Source: Pampus argenteus (Eukaryota > Chordata > Actinopteri > Scombriformes > Stromateidae). Taken from it: a stretch of DNA of 64,000 nt. The position numbers and the translations under genes are program-made. Below, piece by piece: positions 1 to 12,500 of the stretch. The notes beneath the pieces are model-generated. The model saw nothing but the letters and a program-made list of their open reading frames with translations, made no database searches and had not been told where the DNA came from. Position 1 is the stretch's first letter; the number at the start of each line of letters is the position of its first letter. Location: the NCBI GenBank assembly GCA_036937835.1, contig CM072871.1, positions 5,137,001-5,201,000 of the forward strand, in the 5' to 3' direction.

Positions 1-522
1 AAGCATTTCAAACAAGAGGTCAAACAGGTTATAACAGTTCAACAAACCACAGTGGAGTCAAAGCAACACATGGACCAACAGCTGCACATCAAAATGGACA
101 AACTGCAGCAAGAAAGGACAAAGCTTGAGCAGGAACTGTCGAAGGCAAAATCACAAAATTCTCAGCTTGAGGAAGACAAACTTAAACTTACCTCAAAAAT
201 AAGTGCTTTACAAAGTCTTTGCATCAAGCAGTCAAATGACTCATCCAAGTTTAAACAGCTGTTGACAGACAGCGAGTTGAAACTGACACTAAAGGAAAAT
301 GAAGCGAGATCTCTTCATGAGCAAATAGACTCATACGCCAAAGAGGTTAGAAGTCTTCAGGAAAAGCTTTTCAACCAGAGGATGAACAAACAGGAAGTCA
401 GTGAAAGCAGCAGCCAGCATGTGAAGACAGAGGTTACAGTGATGCAGAAGATTGTGCCCTCATATGAAAGCGCAAAATGGAGTATGGAGGACGAGACTCT
501 GAAAATGAAAGGATCCTCAGAG
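1..522 (+). CDS. dst: dst exon: end of coiled-coil rod (epidermal BPAG1e-type isoform), partial
   Basis: Open in frame 1 from the first base, so the exon begins upstream. It encodes 174 residues rich in Lys, Glu, Gln and Leu with heptad spacing and no Gly or Pro kinks in most of its length, a typical two-stranded coiled coil. In BPAG1e this rod dimerises the protein. It ends at a GT donor (523, gtatgg) in phase 0; reading through the donor meets a stop at 550-552. The next exon (674) continues in the same phase into plakin repeats. Confidence 0.85.
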
Positions 523-3500
523 GTATGGACAAAACTAGTTTATTATAATTAAAACACTGTTGTATTTATTAACAAATATAATTCATTGTATTAATATATT
601 TTCTGTAAAATACTTGAATCGGTGAACTGTAGTCATTCGTAACTTAAAGGTTCTTTCAATGTCACATCTACAGATCGCAACAACGGAGAGAGAAAATATT
701 CTCGGAGTCAAACAAGCGAAACCAGATAAAATGGAAATCATTCACAGTCGAGGCCTTCAGCTCGATTCACCAACAAAGAAAACTTTGAATAGTTCCACTT
801 CTCAAACTCACGCGCTCCTCCAAAAAGACAAACCTGATGAGTTCAGAACCATGACAACACAGTCAAGCATGGCTTTGTGTGGACTAACAGAGAAAATACC
901 AAATGAAAAACATGGCGTCTCTGAGACAAGAACGTATCAGATCACAGAAAACACATCAGAGAAGAGTACAACAAGCAGAGGCGGGAACCTGAGTGTGTTA
1001 TATTCAACTTCAACAAAGCTCGCTGATCTCAAAAGCAGCACGAGTATACAATACTTAATCAAGCTGAAGCTTGTGGATGAAGAGATTTTGCACAAGTTGG
1101 AAATGGGCCTTATCACGATGGAAGAGGTGCAAGCATCGCTCACTCAATACGTTGGCAAACCAGCTGCTATTGCTGGAGTTTATGTGGAGTCGAGTAAGAA
1201 AAAGATATCCTTCTTAGAAGCTGCAGAGAAGGGCCTTTTAGCAAAGACGTATGCTCTTGAGTTCCTGGAGACTCAGGCTGCGACAGGAAGCCTCACAGAT
1301 CTGACCACAGGAAAAGCATACTCAGTTCTTGAGGCTCTTGAGAGAGGGATTATAGAAACAGGCCTGAAAGATAAACTGCTAGAGGCTGAGAAGGCTGTTA
1401 GTGGCTTCATCCACTCTGGCAAAAAACTCTCTGTGTTTCAAGCCATTGAGGAAAGGATTATTGATAGATTTAAAGGCAAGAAGATCATTGAGGTCCAGGT
1501 GTCCACTGGAGGACTGATCAACCCAGAGACTGGTGTCAGGGTGCCGGCTAGCATTGCCGTTGATCAGGGTCTTTTGAACAAGGAAACTCTGCAGAGTTTG
1601 TATGATCCAACCACTAACCCCAAAGGTTTTTACAACCCCGACACAGGACAGAAGGCGTACTACTCTGAATTACTGAAGACATGCCTTTATGACATCGATG
1701 GCGGCCTCTTTCTCTTCCCATTTGGTGACAGACATCTAACGAATACTTCTCCCACAAGTTCTCACAGAGTGTCTGTTGTCAGCAGCAGCTGCGGCATTGA
1801 AATGTCAGCGTACGAAGCATTCAAGAGGAAACTCATAGACAAGAGGACATATCTGTTTCTGTCACAGCAGGAATGCGATTGGCAGGAAAGGTCCGTAATC
1901 GACGACAATGGATGTCCATGTCACATCATCACTGATGCCAACAGTGGCCGACAGCTTTGTCTCGAGTACGCTCTGAGTCAGAGGCTCCTTGAAGCGTCCG
2001 AGCTTGAAAGCTACAGCAGTGGGCTTCTTAGTATCTATGAGATTGCAGACATCATATTTTCAAGAATGGTTGTCATGGAGGATGTTAACAGCCCCATCGC
2101 TGGTCTCTGGGACATCACACAGAGAAAGAGGCTGTCGGTTCTTCAGGGTTTTCAACAGGGCTTTACTGATAGGGCGACTGCCTTAAGACTGTTGGAGGCA
2201 CAGGCCTGCACTGGAGGTATTTGCGACCCCTCTTCAGGGGAGAAAGTTACACTCACAAATGCTCTCAAAAGAGGCCTTTTGGATGAGTCATTGGCTCGGC
2301 AGCTCCAGAAGTTTGAGCAAGCGTTTAATGGCATCAGTCACCCCAAGACATCAAAGACTTTGTTCATTCCCCAAGCTGTTGAGGAAGGTCTGTTCCCTAA
2401 GGATGCCGGCTTTCGCTGTATTGAGTTCCAGCTTCTAACTGGAGGATTTATAAACCCTGACACTCATGATAGAGTCTCACTTGAGGAAGTCACCCAGAGC
2501 GGCCTCGTTGACAAAGCCACCGCCTATGTACTCAAAGATGAGCGATTCCACAGCAAAAGCCTCACCTGTCCAAAGACCAAGAGAAGAATCACATTCAGAG
2601 AGGCGATTGAAAGAAGTGTGTATGATTGCCACACTGGGTTAAGGTTACTGGAGGCTACAAAAATTCATGGTTTTGGAGCCAAATCAGCATTCCAATATAT
2701 TTGGGTGTATAAGTAATAAACCTTCATAAATATGTGCTTGTCCATATAGTCAGTTTTGTCAAGTCAGTTTCATTTATGTATATGTATGTGTGTATATATA
2801 TATAGCACCAAATTACAATAAAAGTTGTCACAAGACACTTTACATATAGAGCGGGTCTATAAGCCATCCCTAACTATAAGCTTTATCAAAAAGTTTTAAG
2901 CCTACTCTTAATATAGAGAGGATGAAAACTTTGGTTTTGTGTTTTGCTTTATAGGACATGAGGTATATTTTTTGTTTTACCTGTGAAGTAACCTTTACTC
3001 CACAATGTAATGTTTTTTTTTTTGTTTTGTTTACATAAATATGTTGATATGAGATGAGGTTTATTGTTTGGAAATGCTCCTTCCTTTATGGTTCCAATGT
3101 TTTTTTTTCTTCTATATCTTCTATATCTTTTAAGACAACGTAACAATCGTGTTGAAAACATCATCTGTTCTGATTCTAGAGGTCTGTTGACGAGGAGAAG
3201 AGAGAGCACGGTGATAAAGTTAGCAAACTATTGCACTGGATGTCCAATGTGAATCAGAGCCAGAACAATGATGGGAATGCTCTGAAAGATAGTAATGCCA
3301 ACACAGATGCTTCTAATAAACCCCAGGTAAATAATGCGTATTGTTTTTTATGTTCATGGTGTGTATTATTTTTTTTATTTTTTTTACACGCTGCCACAAA
3401 TGTTATGTTTGTGAGAAAATACTTTAATGTTGAGGAGTACTTCAGCCTTCAGTACTACAGCCTTTTGCTGTCACGGTGTATGAATTCTAATAAAAATACG

Positions 3501-6500
3501 GTGCCTACTTTCTGATCTATTTAATCTATACATTTTACACTATAAGTGGTAGTTTTGATTAGTTTGTCATATCTCCTGTTCACTCCTCTCAACTGAATCA
3601 GGAACACCAAATATATATGTTGCACAAGCATTTCATTATAACTGCAATGAATATTATTAAATGACATCGGCCCCAGAGGTTCACATCTGAGATTTTTGCC
3701 CCCGTGTGTTTGAGAAAACATGGTGAACTCTACATATACTCCAAAGCTGCCATTATTTAATTGAAATTGAAATGAATCAATGAGTAGTGAGTAATGATTG
3801 TAGTAAATTGTAGTTACAATTGTAGTAAATTACTGCTAGATGGGAAACAGTTATAAGAACAGATTTTCATTGATCGGTTGAAGAGAATTAAATCTATTCA
3901 ACGTAATCCAAAATAATTCAGAGTATCATTAACATCAATAACTACTGCCAAATATGTAACCTGACCTACTTTACATTTTACTATTTATATACATAGAGGC
4001 CGTTTTGCTTCTTTGCTGCTGGTTTATGAATTAAGTGATTAAAGTTCATCTTTATGTATACAAATTTAAATACACTGTCCTGACGTTTATCACATAATCC
4101 ATTCAATACATGTTAACAATCAATCAAATCATGAATACTGCATTTAGGCTTTTATTTTATTATTTTTTTTATTATGAAATATTTGATTACTGTATATCAT
4201 TAGTACTTATTCAGTGTTATAATATGTTTTGGAGTTTGGAACAAGATGAATTAGATGTTTTTCATATTGTTTTAAATAAAACTAAAGTTAATAAAAGTAG
4301 AAATTAAATTAAAATACAACAATTATAACGGGATAATGGCACCTTTGACTGTCCTATTTTTTATATTTTATTAATGTTTTGTCAAATTATTAAAAGATCT
4401 CAGGCGCTACATCGTTTTTAAAATGTCACTCCTCCATGTCAGGGAATAAATAATTGCTGTCGACATAATGCACTCCAGCACAACAATATCATAAATATAA
4501 ATTATGTCCTCAAAAATAATGAATTTAATCAAGTCCTCAACAAAACCTGAACATTGTAGGTTTACAATACAGGTTATGTCCTAATCCATTAATTGATATT
4601 GATATGAAGTAATTTTGTGTAATTCCAGTGTGTGCATATGTGTGAGTATTTGTGTGCTTTACGTCCCTATTTACTTTACACATATACTCATCATAGTAGC
4701 CATCGTACAATATATTAATATGTTATATTACACTTGATATTGATACATTACTATTTGATGTTCTAGGTGTCAGTTGAGGAAATGGTGACAAAGAAGGAAC
4801 AAATTGCAGAAGCACTGAGGGCCACACAAATGATGCTGAATAAACACAGTGAAAAGTAAGTTGAGCCATTCTGAAAGACTTGCAAGCGCCGACTTTTTCC
4901 GTCCTTTAAGATCTAAACCTCAGTTGTTGTATTTTTGTCTTACAGAATGACAGAAGAGGAACGAGAAAAGGCCCAGGAGCAGCTGAAAGCACTCAATCAG
5001 GCCTACAGTGAACTCTCCCAACAGTGTTTGGATCAGACGACCTCCGCGGAAGAGGTCGGACATCGTGCTATTTCTCCTATTGAGATGATTGCATTTGTGT
5101 CTTATAATGTGTTAGAAAAGAGTGCCATGTTCAACTGCATGACTAACCTTTTTTCCTCTTATTCCTAGCACAGTGTGAGCAGATTTCTCTTGCTTCACTC
5201 TTAAGTTATTCTCTTATCATTAGGAAAGGTTTCTTGAAAAAAAGTATGCTGTAAACATGCTGAGTTGCGCCCAGCTTTGGTCTGAAATTTCACCATCGTC
5301 AATGTGCTTGAGTTCTTTAAGAGTTCAACAGGTTAACAGACATGATGCATAACTCTTTACATACACTATGTCATGTGACTAACTACTCTCTTTTTTTGCG
5401 AGATGCTGGATATTTTATTCCCAGATGCATGATAGCTTTCAATGTGTTGTCCGTCCACTTTCCTGTTGCAACCCTGAAGCAGTCATGCACTTGTGTACAT
5501 TTTAACATACACATGTTTGTCTGGTGGTAAGTATGCATTTTGTCTTGCTCTTTAAACACTTTTAATTGCAAGTTTGACATTTGTAGGAAAACTTTGATAC
5601 AGATTTTAAAAAATGAAATCAGTTCAGTAATTTGTGATATTTGAATTTTCTGTAGGATTTCAAATCCATCGATGGCTTCGGTGGTATTCGGAGTGGCACA
5701 GTGGGTGGCCTGATTGATCATGCGGCTGGAGTCGCTCTCCCAGAGGCCCAACTCATGATCGCCGACCTCTCTCAGTCTGAGCTACATCTCTCTCTGGACT
5801 GGGATGATGCTCTCAAAAACGATCTGGTTCATAAATCCACACTGAGCCACATGCTGCAGCTGAACGAAGCGAACAAGGTCATACAAAGTTCACATGTTTC
5901 ATCCGTGTCCCTCTCTGACATAGCAGCAGCCAAGGAAGGGTCCACATGTGAAGACCTGGTCATCAAGATGATCGAGGTCAAACCGGTCAGTGATGGATTA
6001 AATGTGGGCTACACAGGAGATACACTGACCCTGGAGAGGGCATTTCAGTGTGGTTTAATTCCTGCCTCTGTCTATGTCAAGATTCTCCAGAGACAAAATA
6101 CCTGTCAGGATATGATAAATCACAGCATTGCTGAAAATGTGCAGGAGGGAGAACTTTGTGAGGTCAGTAGACTGATATTAAAATGCCTGAGCAGGAATAA
6201 ATCGCAAACAACAGAGAGGGATGTTAAAACTCTGAAGTCTTGCTGTGATGGTTTAAACGATGACGATGCTCAGATGGATGTAGGTGACCCCGAAGAAGGT
6301 GAAAATACAGGTGACGTTATGAGTAACACGGGGAACCTCCAAAAAGAAGATGGGCTAAAGGTGGATGCAGCTGTTCAGTGTGATTTGATGAGCTCCAGCA
6401 GTGTGCTTGTTATGCTTGGAAATCAGCAGCAGTTTATGGGACTCGTGTTGCCTCACTCTGAGGAAATCCATACTGTGTCCACATCACTGCAGTATGAAGA

Positions 6501-9500
6501 ACAAAAAATCACCAACGAGTTTATCAGCAGTCTGTTCGGTAATTGTGAAAAAATAGCAGCTATTTACATTCCAGAAAATTCAGAGGTAGTAGACCTAACG
6601 TCTGCTGCCCGAAATGGTTTGATTGACACTTACATAGCAGAGATTTTGAAATCTATAGAGATTTCTGATGTGTTTCTTGATGTTGACCGCCTCAGTGAAA
6701 AGTATTCATCGTGGCTCATGTATAAAAAACTCAGAGTTGATGGATGCCATGATGCTGCAGATGACGTAGGAGTTAACACCCCTACTCCCACAGAGGCAAC
6801 GCAGTTATTCATCTCCTACCTCATGATGAACAGTTACATCGATCCAAAGTCAGGACAGAGGGTCCTAATACTCGATAAACAGTTGACTAAAATGATTCAG
6901 TTTTTTCTTGAAGATTCAGTATTTTCTGAAAGCACTGCGCGGAACATGACTTACCTGACTTTAAATGTTGGAGACGGCCCGACGCGGGATGATTTCGAGT
7001 TACCGTTGCACATAAGCGAGGAAACAGAAGAGTTTGTGATAAACGCGCAACACACACTCGATCCTCATCACGCCGTTTCCTCGCTCGACGAGAGAATTCC
7101 CACTGATGACAAAACGCACGTAAATGACGAGGCTCTAAAACAAGACGAGGTGTTTTCAGAATATGTTAGTATAGCTTGGGATAACCCAGAGACTGTTGTA
7201 GCTGAGAGAGACGTGCTTCAAAACAACATAACTTTTGCGGGTGAATCTGAGGAAGGACCTCGTGGAAACGATGTCCATAAAGCGGTTGAAGGTGCTGCTA
7301 GTGGCGATCTTGATATTCGAGCGTCTCTAGGGATCCCAGTCCTTCCCAGAATATTTTCTGTGAACAGTAGAAACATTGGCTCACGCTGTTCAGTAAAATC
7401 TAGCAATCAGCCTCCGCCACACTTAAATACTGAGTCACTGTGCAGTACGTCAAGAAGTATTGATATTAGCCCAGCTGAGGTTCTCGGCTCTGAGGACTCT
7501 GAGGGAAAATACGCTGTTCATCTCATGAAAGCCCAAGTGGAGGAAGGGGGAAGTTTGGATGTGACCTCTGGGAGCTGTTACGACCTGGAGGCAGCTTTTA
7601 CAAGCGGCCTAATGGATGAAAATATAGTGCTGGAGCCGCTTGCCCTACAGCTAGATGGAAAAAGGAGTGTCCTTGCAGATGAGGAGGGCACAATGTCTGC
7701 TTTAACACAGGGAGTGTCAAACAGATCCATATCAAATACTGCTCTGTGTGTAACGCAACAGCTCCAATCTGGTTGCACCATCAGTATGAGTGAGTCATTG
7801 CAGTCTGAAGTGCTTGGTGATGATGATAAGATCCTTAATTTAGACCCCAAAGCCTCCATTTACCCAGAAGAAATCTGCAGCCGCTCCATCCCCGACGATC
7901 GCAATCTTGGTTTCATTAACGTGAATGAAGCAGAAAACGCGCAGCAGCAGCCAAATGAGAGCAAGGCCACCGTCATGCTGCTTCATCTCACAAATGAGGA
8001 AGATGATGAGATGCAGATAGAAAGTGAGAACATTGGTGCAGTGGTGGAGTGTAAGAGAGAGATGAGTAATTATCTACATCATCCCTCAGTTCGTGGTCCC
8101 GAGTCACTGGTGAGCAAATGTATTCATCACACAGACAAATCATCTGTACTGACTGATGAGTCACACGGCGTAATCAATAGCCAGCTGACAGATCCAGCCG
8201 ATGTATCCAGTGTTGTGATAGGATTTGCTGCTCCAGCTATCCAGTCACATCAATCTAGCCCGAGTGACAGAACGCCTGACAGCAATACTTATATAGAAAG
8301 CCGCACTCAATATGACACTTCTGCTCATCAGTCTTTCAAAGCCGACAGCTCCCCGATTGATTTTTTCATTGCTGGGTTTGATACCAAAGTGGGAAATCAG
8401 GCGGTTAGTGAAAATCCGCGTGAGTCAGACGTGTTCCCATCACATCGCGACGTGTCGTCAGAGGAAACTAGTATGAAGAATGACACAAGTTCTGCTCATT
8501 TGCCATCCGACTGTCAGTCAACTCCGAGTATAGATTACTCATCGCCTAGAGAGATGGTTAAAAGTGCAGTTATCTCAGTTTCTGGTCCTCATAGCAGTAC
8601 TGATGACAAAAACATTACAGAAGATGGCAGCAGAATGACATCACCTCAGCAAGCAGTGCCTCATTCAGAGAGTGATTTTGATTCTGAATCTGTACAAACT
8701 CAAAATGATCAGAATATGCTTGTCGGTGAGAGACCTCCGCGACAGTCGGACTCCTCTTCTCCGTTGCCTGATGCTAATGAAAGCACTGCAACAAATACTG
8801 TTAATCATGAGAGCTATGATGTGGAAGATTTAGATTATTATACCCCAACAGCTGCCAGAGTTTCTCCAGATCCAGCAATGACTAAGAAAGAGTCATCAGG
8901 TTCAAAGAGCAGCGCAGCAGATGATGGCGAGTTAAGCACCGAGAGGCAACACGGGGACATTTTCAAAGTCACCAGTGATACTGAGCAGATCTCCGCACCA
9001 AGAAATGCACAGACAGAAGACACAAGTGATAAACAAAATGCAGATGTTGAAGGAAATGTTCCTTGTTCAGATCCACCTCAGCAAGCAGTGCGTCATTCAG
9101 GAAGTGATTTTAATTCTGAATCTGAGCCCAGACTCTTTCAAAATGATCAGAATATGCTCGTTGGTGAGAGACCTCCGCAACAGTCGGACCCATTTTCTGT
9201 GTTGCCCGATGCTTCCAATGAAAGCACTGCAACAAATACTGTTAATCATCAGTGCTATGATGTGGAAGATTTAGATTATTATACCCCAACAGCTGCCAGA
9301 GTTTCTCCAGATCCAGCGATGACTGAGAAAGATTCATCAGGTTCAAAGAGCAGCGCAGCAGATGATGGCGAGTTAAGCACGGAGAGGCAACATGGGGACA
9401 TTTTCAAAGTCACCAGTGATACGGAGCAGATCTCTGCACCAAGAAATGCACAGACAGAAGACACAAGTGATAAACAAAATGCAGATGTTGAAGGAAATGT

Positions 9501-12500
9501 TCCCTGTTCGAATCCATCCTCTGGATCAGACCCAGATTTAGGACAGTCTGAAAGTCGAATGAGAGGATTAGAAGTTCATGTTCAACCAGAGAGAAATGGA
9601 TTGGATGTGTATGATTCTGAAAAGCATGCAGTTACTGATGTCCTGACAAACAGCGGTGTTACAGCTGATGATGCCACCTTAGCTCCATCAGTGTTTTCTG
9701 ATGCTGTAAGGACACATGTAGATGGCCAAGAGGAAGTGATGACAGAGGGGACTGATGTCAGTGGTTTTCAGAAGGCAGAAACTCAAAGCAGAGTTGTTAC
9801 TATAGGTCAGAATACTCCCCAACCATCAGACAAAAGTGGTTTTCATGAGAGCGACACTCCTCGTGGGCTTATAGAGAGCAGTCACCCAGATCCTCTTCTG
9901 CATTTAATGAGGGAAAACAACCTCAGTCTAAACAACAAAGACATACCAAACCCAGAACTGATACTACAAGAAGAAGAAGTCCATGAAAAGTCAGAGCAGC
10001 CTGATGCTCCAAATATCCAGCTGCAACTGCTGCAGGTTCTTAAGACCGTTTCTTCAAGCCAAGACCTTTCAATGCTTCAGGAAGTGATGGAGACCCTGAA
10101 CAGCGCTCTGGGGGGCGACACTCAGGAGGAGCGACGACACATCCTGGAAAGCATCAAGGAGGAGAGCTCAGAGGGAGAAGATGAGGGGTTAACAGAGGAT
10201 GACTTGGGTCTCTGTCGCTCACCTGCAGGCGGTCACCAACTGTCTCCTCAGGTGTCTGTCAACTCAGATGTCTGCAAAGTTAAGGAGGCCAAAAATATGG
10301 TAATTTTCCCATTGTTTTAATGTTAATACCCTCTTCACCCTTCCCTTAATTTTTGGTCATACGTATCATCTGCTCGACTTTTTTTGTTTTGCAGGTGTTC
10401 TCCGTCCAGGATTACTTGGAGTGTGTTGGAAAACTGCAGGATCACGCTGATGTTTTAGATGATGTCAGAAAAGAGCTTTTAACACCCATGAGCAACAGCA
10501 TGGAAGAACTGCAGATCCAAGTCGAGGAATGTCAGGTAAGAATCAATAAATGATCATTTACGTACAGTATATAATACGTATATGCATTCATTCCTGACTA
10601 AATCTACTTTTATCTAGACACTGAAGTCCCAACTTTCCCGACTAGCCGGTGTTCTGACAGCAGATTTGGGAAAAGCCAAACAGCTCTTAAACTCTGCCGA
10701 TGAGAACATTCCCATACAAATCCACCAAGATCTGGCTTCAACAGAAGCTTCAATAGAGCCGAATTTTACCGCCGTTTCTCAAATGTGTGCAGAGAGGAGT
10801 CACTCCCTGCTTCAAGCAATGGAAACAGGACAGGTCAGTGTTCATAGTTCGTAATTAAAATACTATGATGCTGCAGCTAAATCGGCGTAATTAAATGTTT
10901 TTGATGTGATTGTAGGTACATTTGGAATCAACATACCAGAAGCATCTCAGTGATCTTGATGAACTAGCGGGTCTCATCCAAAATAACTCTGAGATGTGGG
11001 ATGTGGATTTGAACACATGTGACGTTGACACGCTGACACATTTGATACAGCAAAGCAAGGTATCCTAAAAGTCCAAAAAAAATACAAAATACATTCAATA
11101 TCTACAGTTACAGAAAGGTACTTAGAGCATGTTTCTCATATTTCTTTTGATTTCTGTTCCAGGACATGGAGAGCCAGCTGCTTAAAGAAGCCAGGCTCAA
11201 GTTAGAGGATGTCACATTTGATATCCAGTGTTTTATTTCTGAGCACGCTCAGTTCCTGAGTCCGGCTCAGAGCAGCTACCTCCTCAAGTTCCTCAGCACC
11301 ACTCAGCGAGCATTCAGGGACCAGACAGAGACGCTTGTTAGCCAGAGGTGCACCTTAGATGTCCTACTGGACACCAGAGAGAAGGAAAACCAGGAGAAGG
11401 TCTGCCTGCTATATGCGATATGCTATAAAATATCATCATGCTTCCTTGATAAAACTAGTGTTGACATGTTTTCTAAATGAAAAATTAAAGTTGCAGGTAG
11501 GTTGTTGTCCAAATTGAGAAATTTGTACTGTAATTTGAAGTAGAGTAGTTTCACTGCAAAAATAATGTTTAATATGTACCGATAGTGAAATGATCAATTG
11601 TTTGTGTGTGAATTCAGAAAGTTTTCAACTGTATGCAGCATTTTTTTTTACAATACTTCAGTGTGTTTTGTTCTGTGTATTCGATTCCCAGTATTCCCAA
11701 TAACAGCATTGCATGCTCGATCACTGCTACAGACTAACCTTTGTGCTGGTTGTGTTCTACAGGCTTCAAGACACCAGTGAATGCATCTTCTCTGTTGGAG
11801 CACTTTCACACACACACAACAAATGCACTAATACTCTCTACATAATGTCCTCCTGTCTTTATTACTATCACCGGACCAAAGTGGCGAATGGCTAGCATGT
11901 TTACAGCATACCAGATATTATTTCCACTATTGTTATGTCAAAGGAAACATATCCTAAAAGAGATTTTGCATGATGCTTATTTGTGCTCGTTTGTTCCCAA
12001 ATGTTCTTTGAGCTTTTCAGATGTTAGGAATGACCTTAATGTGTGGAGGTCTGTTTCATATGTGTGTGTTTTATTGAACGTGAGTGTGCATGTGCTGTAA
12101 AATGTTATATTAACTTGGTGTTGTTTATTGTTTTTTTGGACAGTCTTTATTGGAGAGACACAAGGAGTTTACAGGAAAGTTGGAGGAAGTGTGCGCTAAT
12201 CTCACTCTGACAGAGAACCGTCTGATGGGTCATCAGCAACAGACTGACAATGCAGACTACATCACCGATCTGCAGCAGTACCAGCAGGAGCATCAGGTTT
12301 GTCAAACTCAGCTTTATCCAGATTTGTATTCGTAATTTTATTCCATGACCCCGCTGAACCTCAATTCTTTATCGCTGTCTGATCCCAAGGCTCTGCAAAA
12401 AGATGTGTTGACAAACGCCAGTGCCTTGAATGAGGTCATCACCAGTACTAAAAAATTCCTGGAGGAAAATCGGAGCAAGCTGACGCCAGAGCAAACTGCC

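Noticed and set aside
8838..9464. Two nearly identical minus-strand open frames (61 codons each)
   Set aside because: They are antisense shadows of the tandem duplication in the dst exon; both copies are identical only because the coding strand is duplicated.
11713..11895. Open frames following a good acceptor near 11761
   Set aside because: No donor in phase; joining 11399 to 12144 already gives continuous rod sequence.
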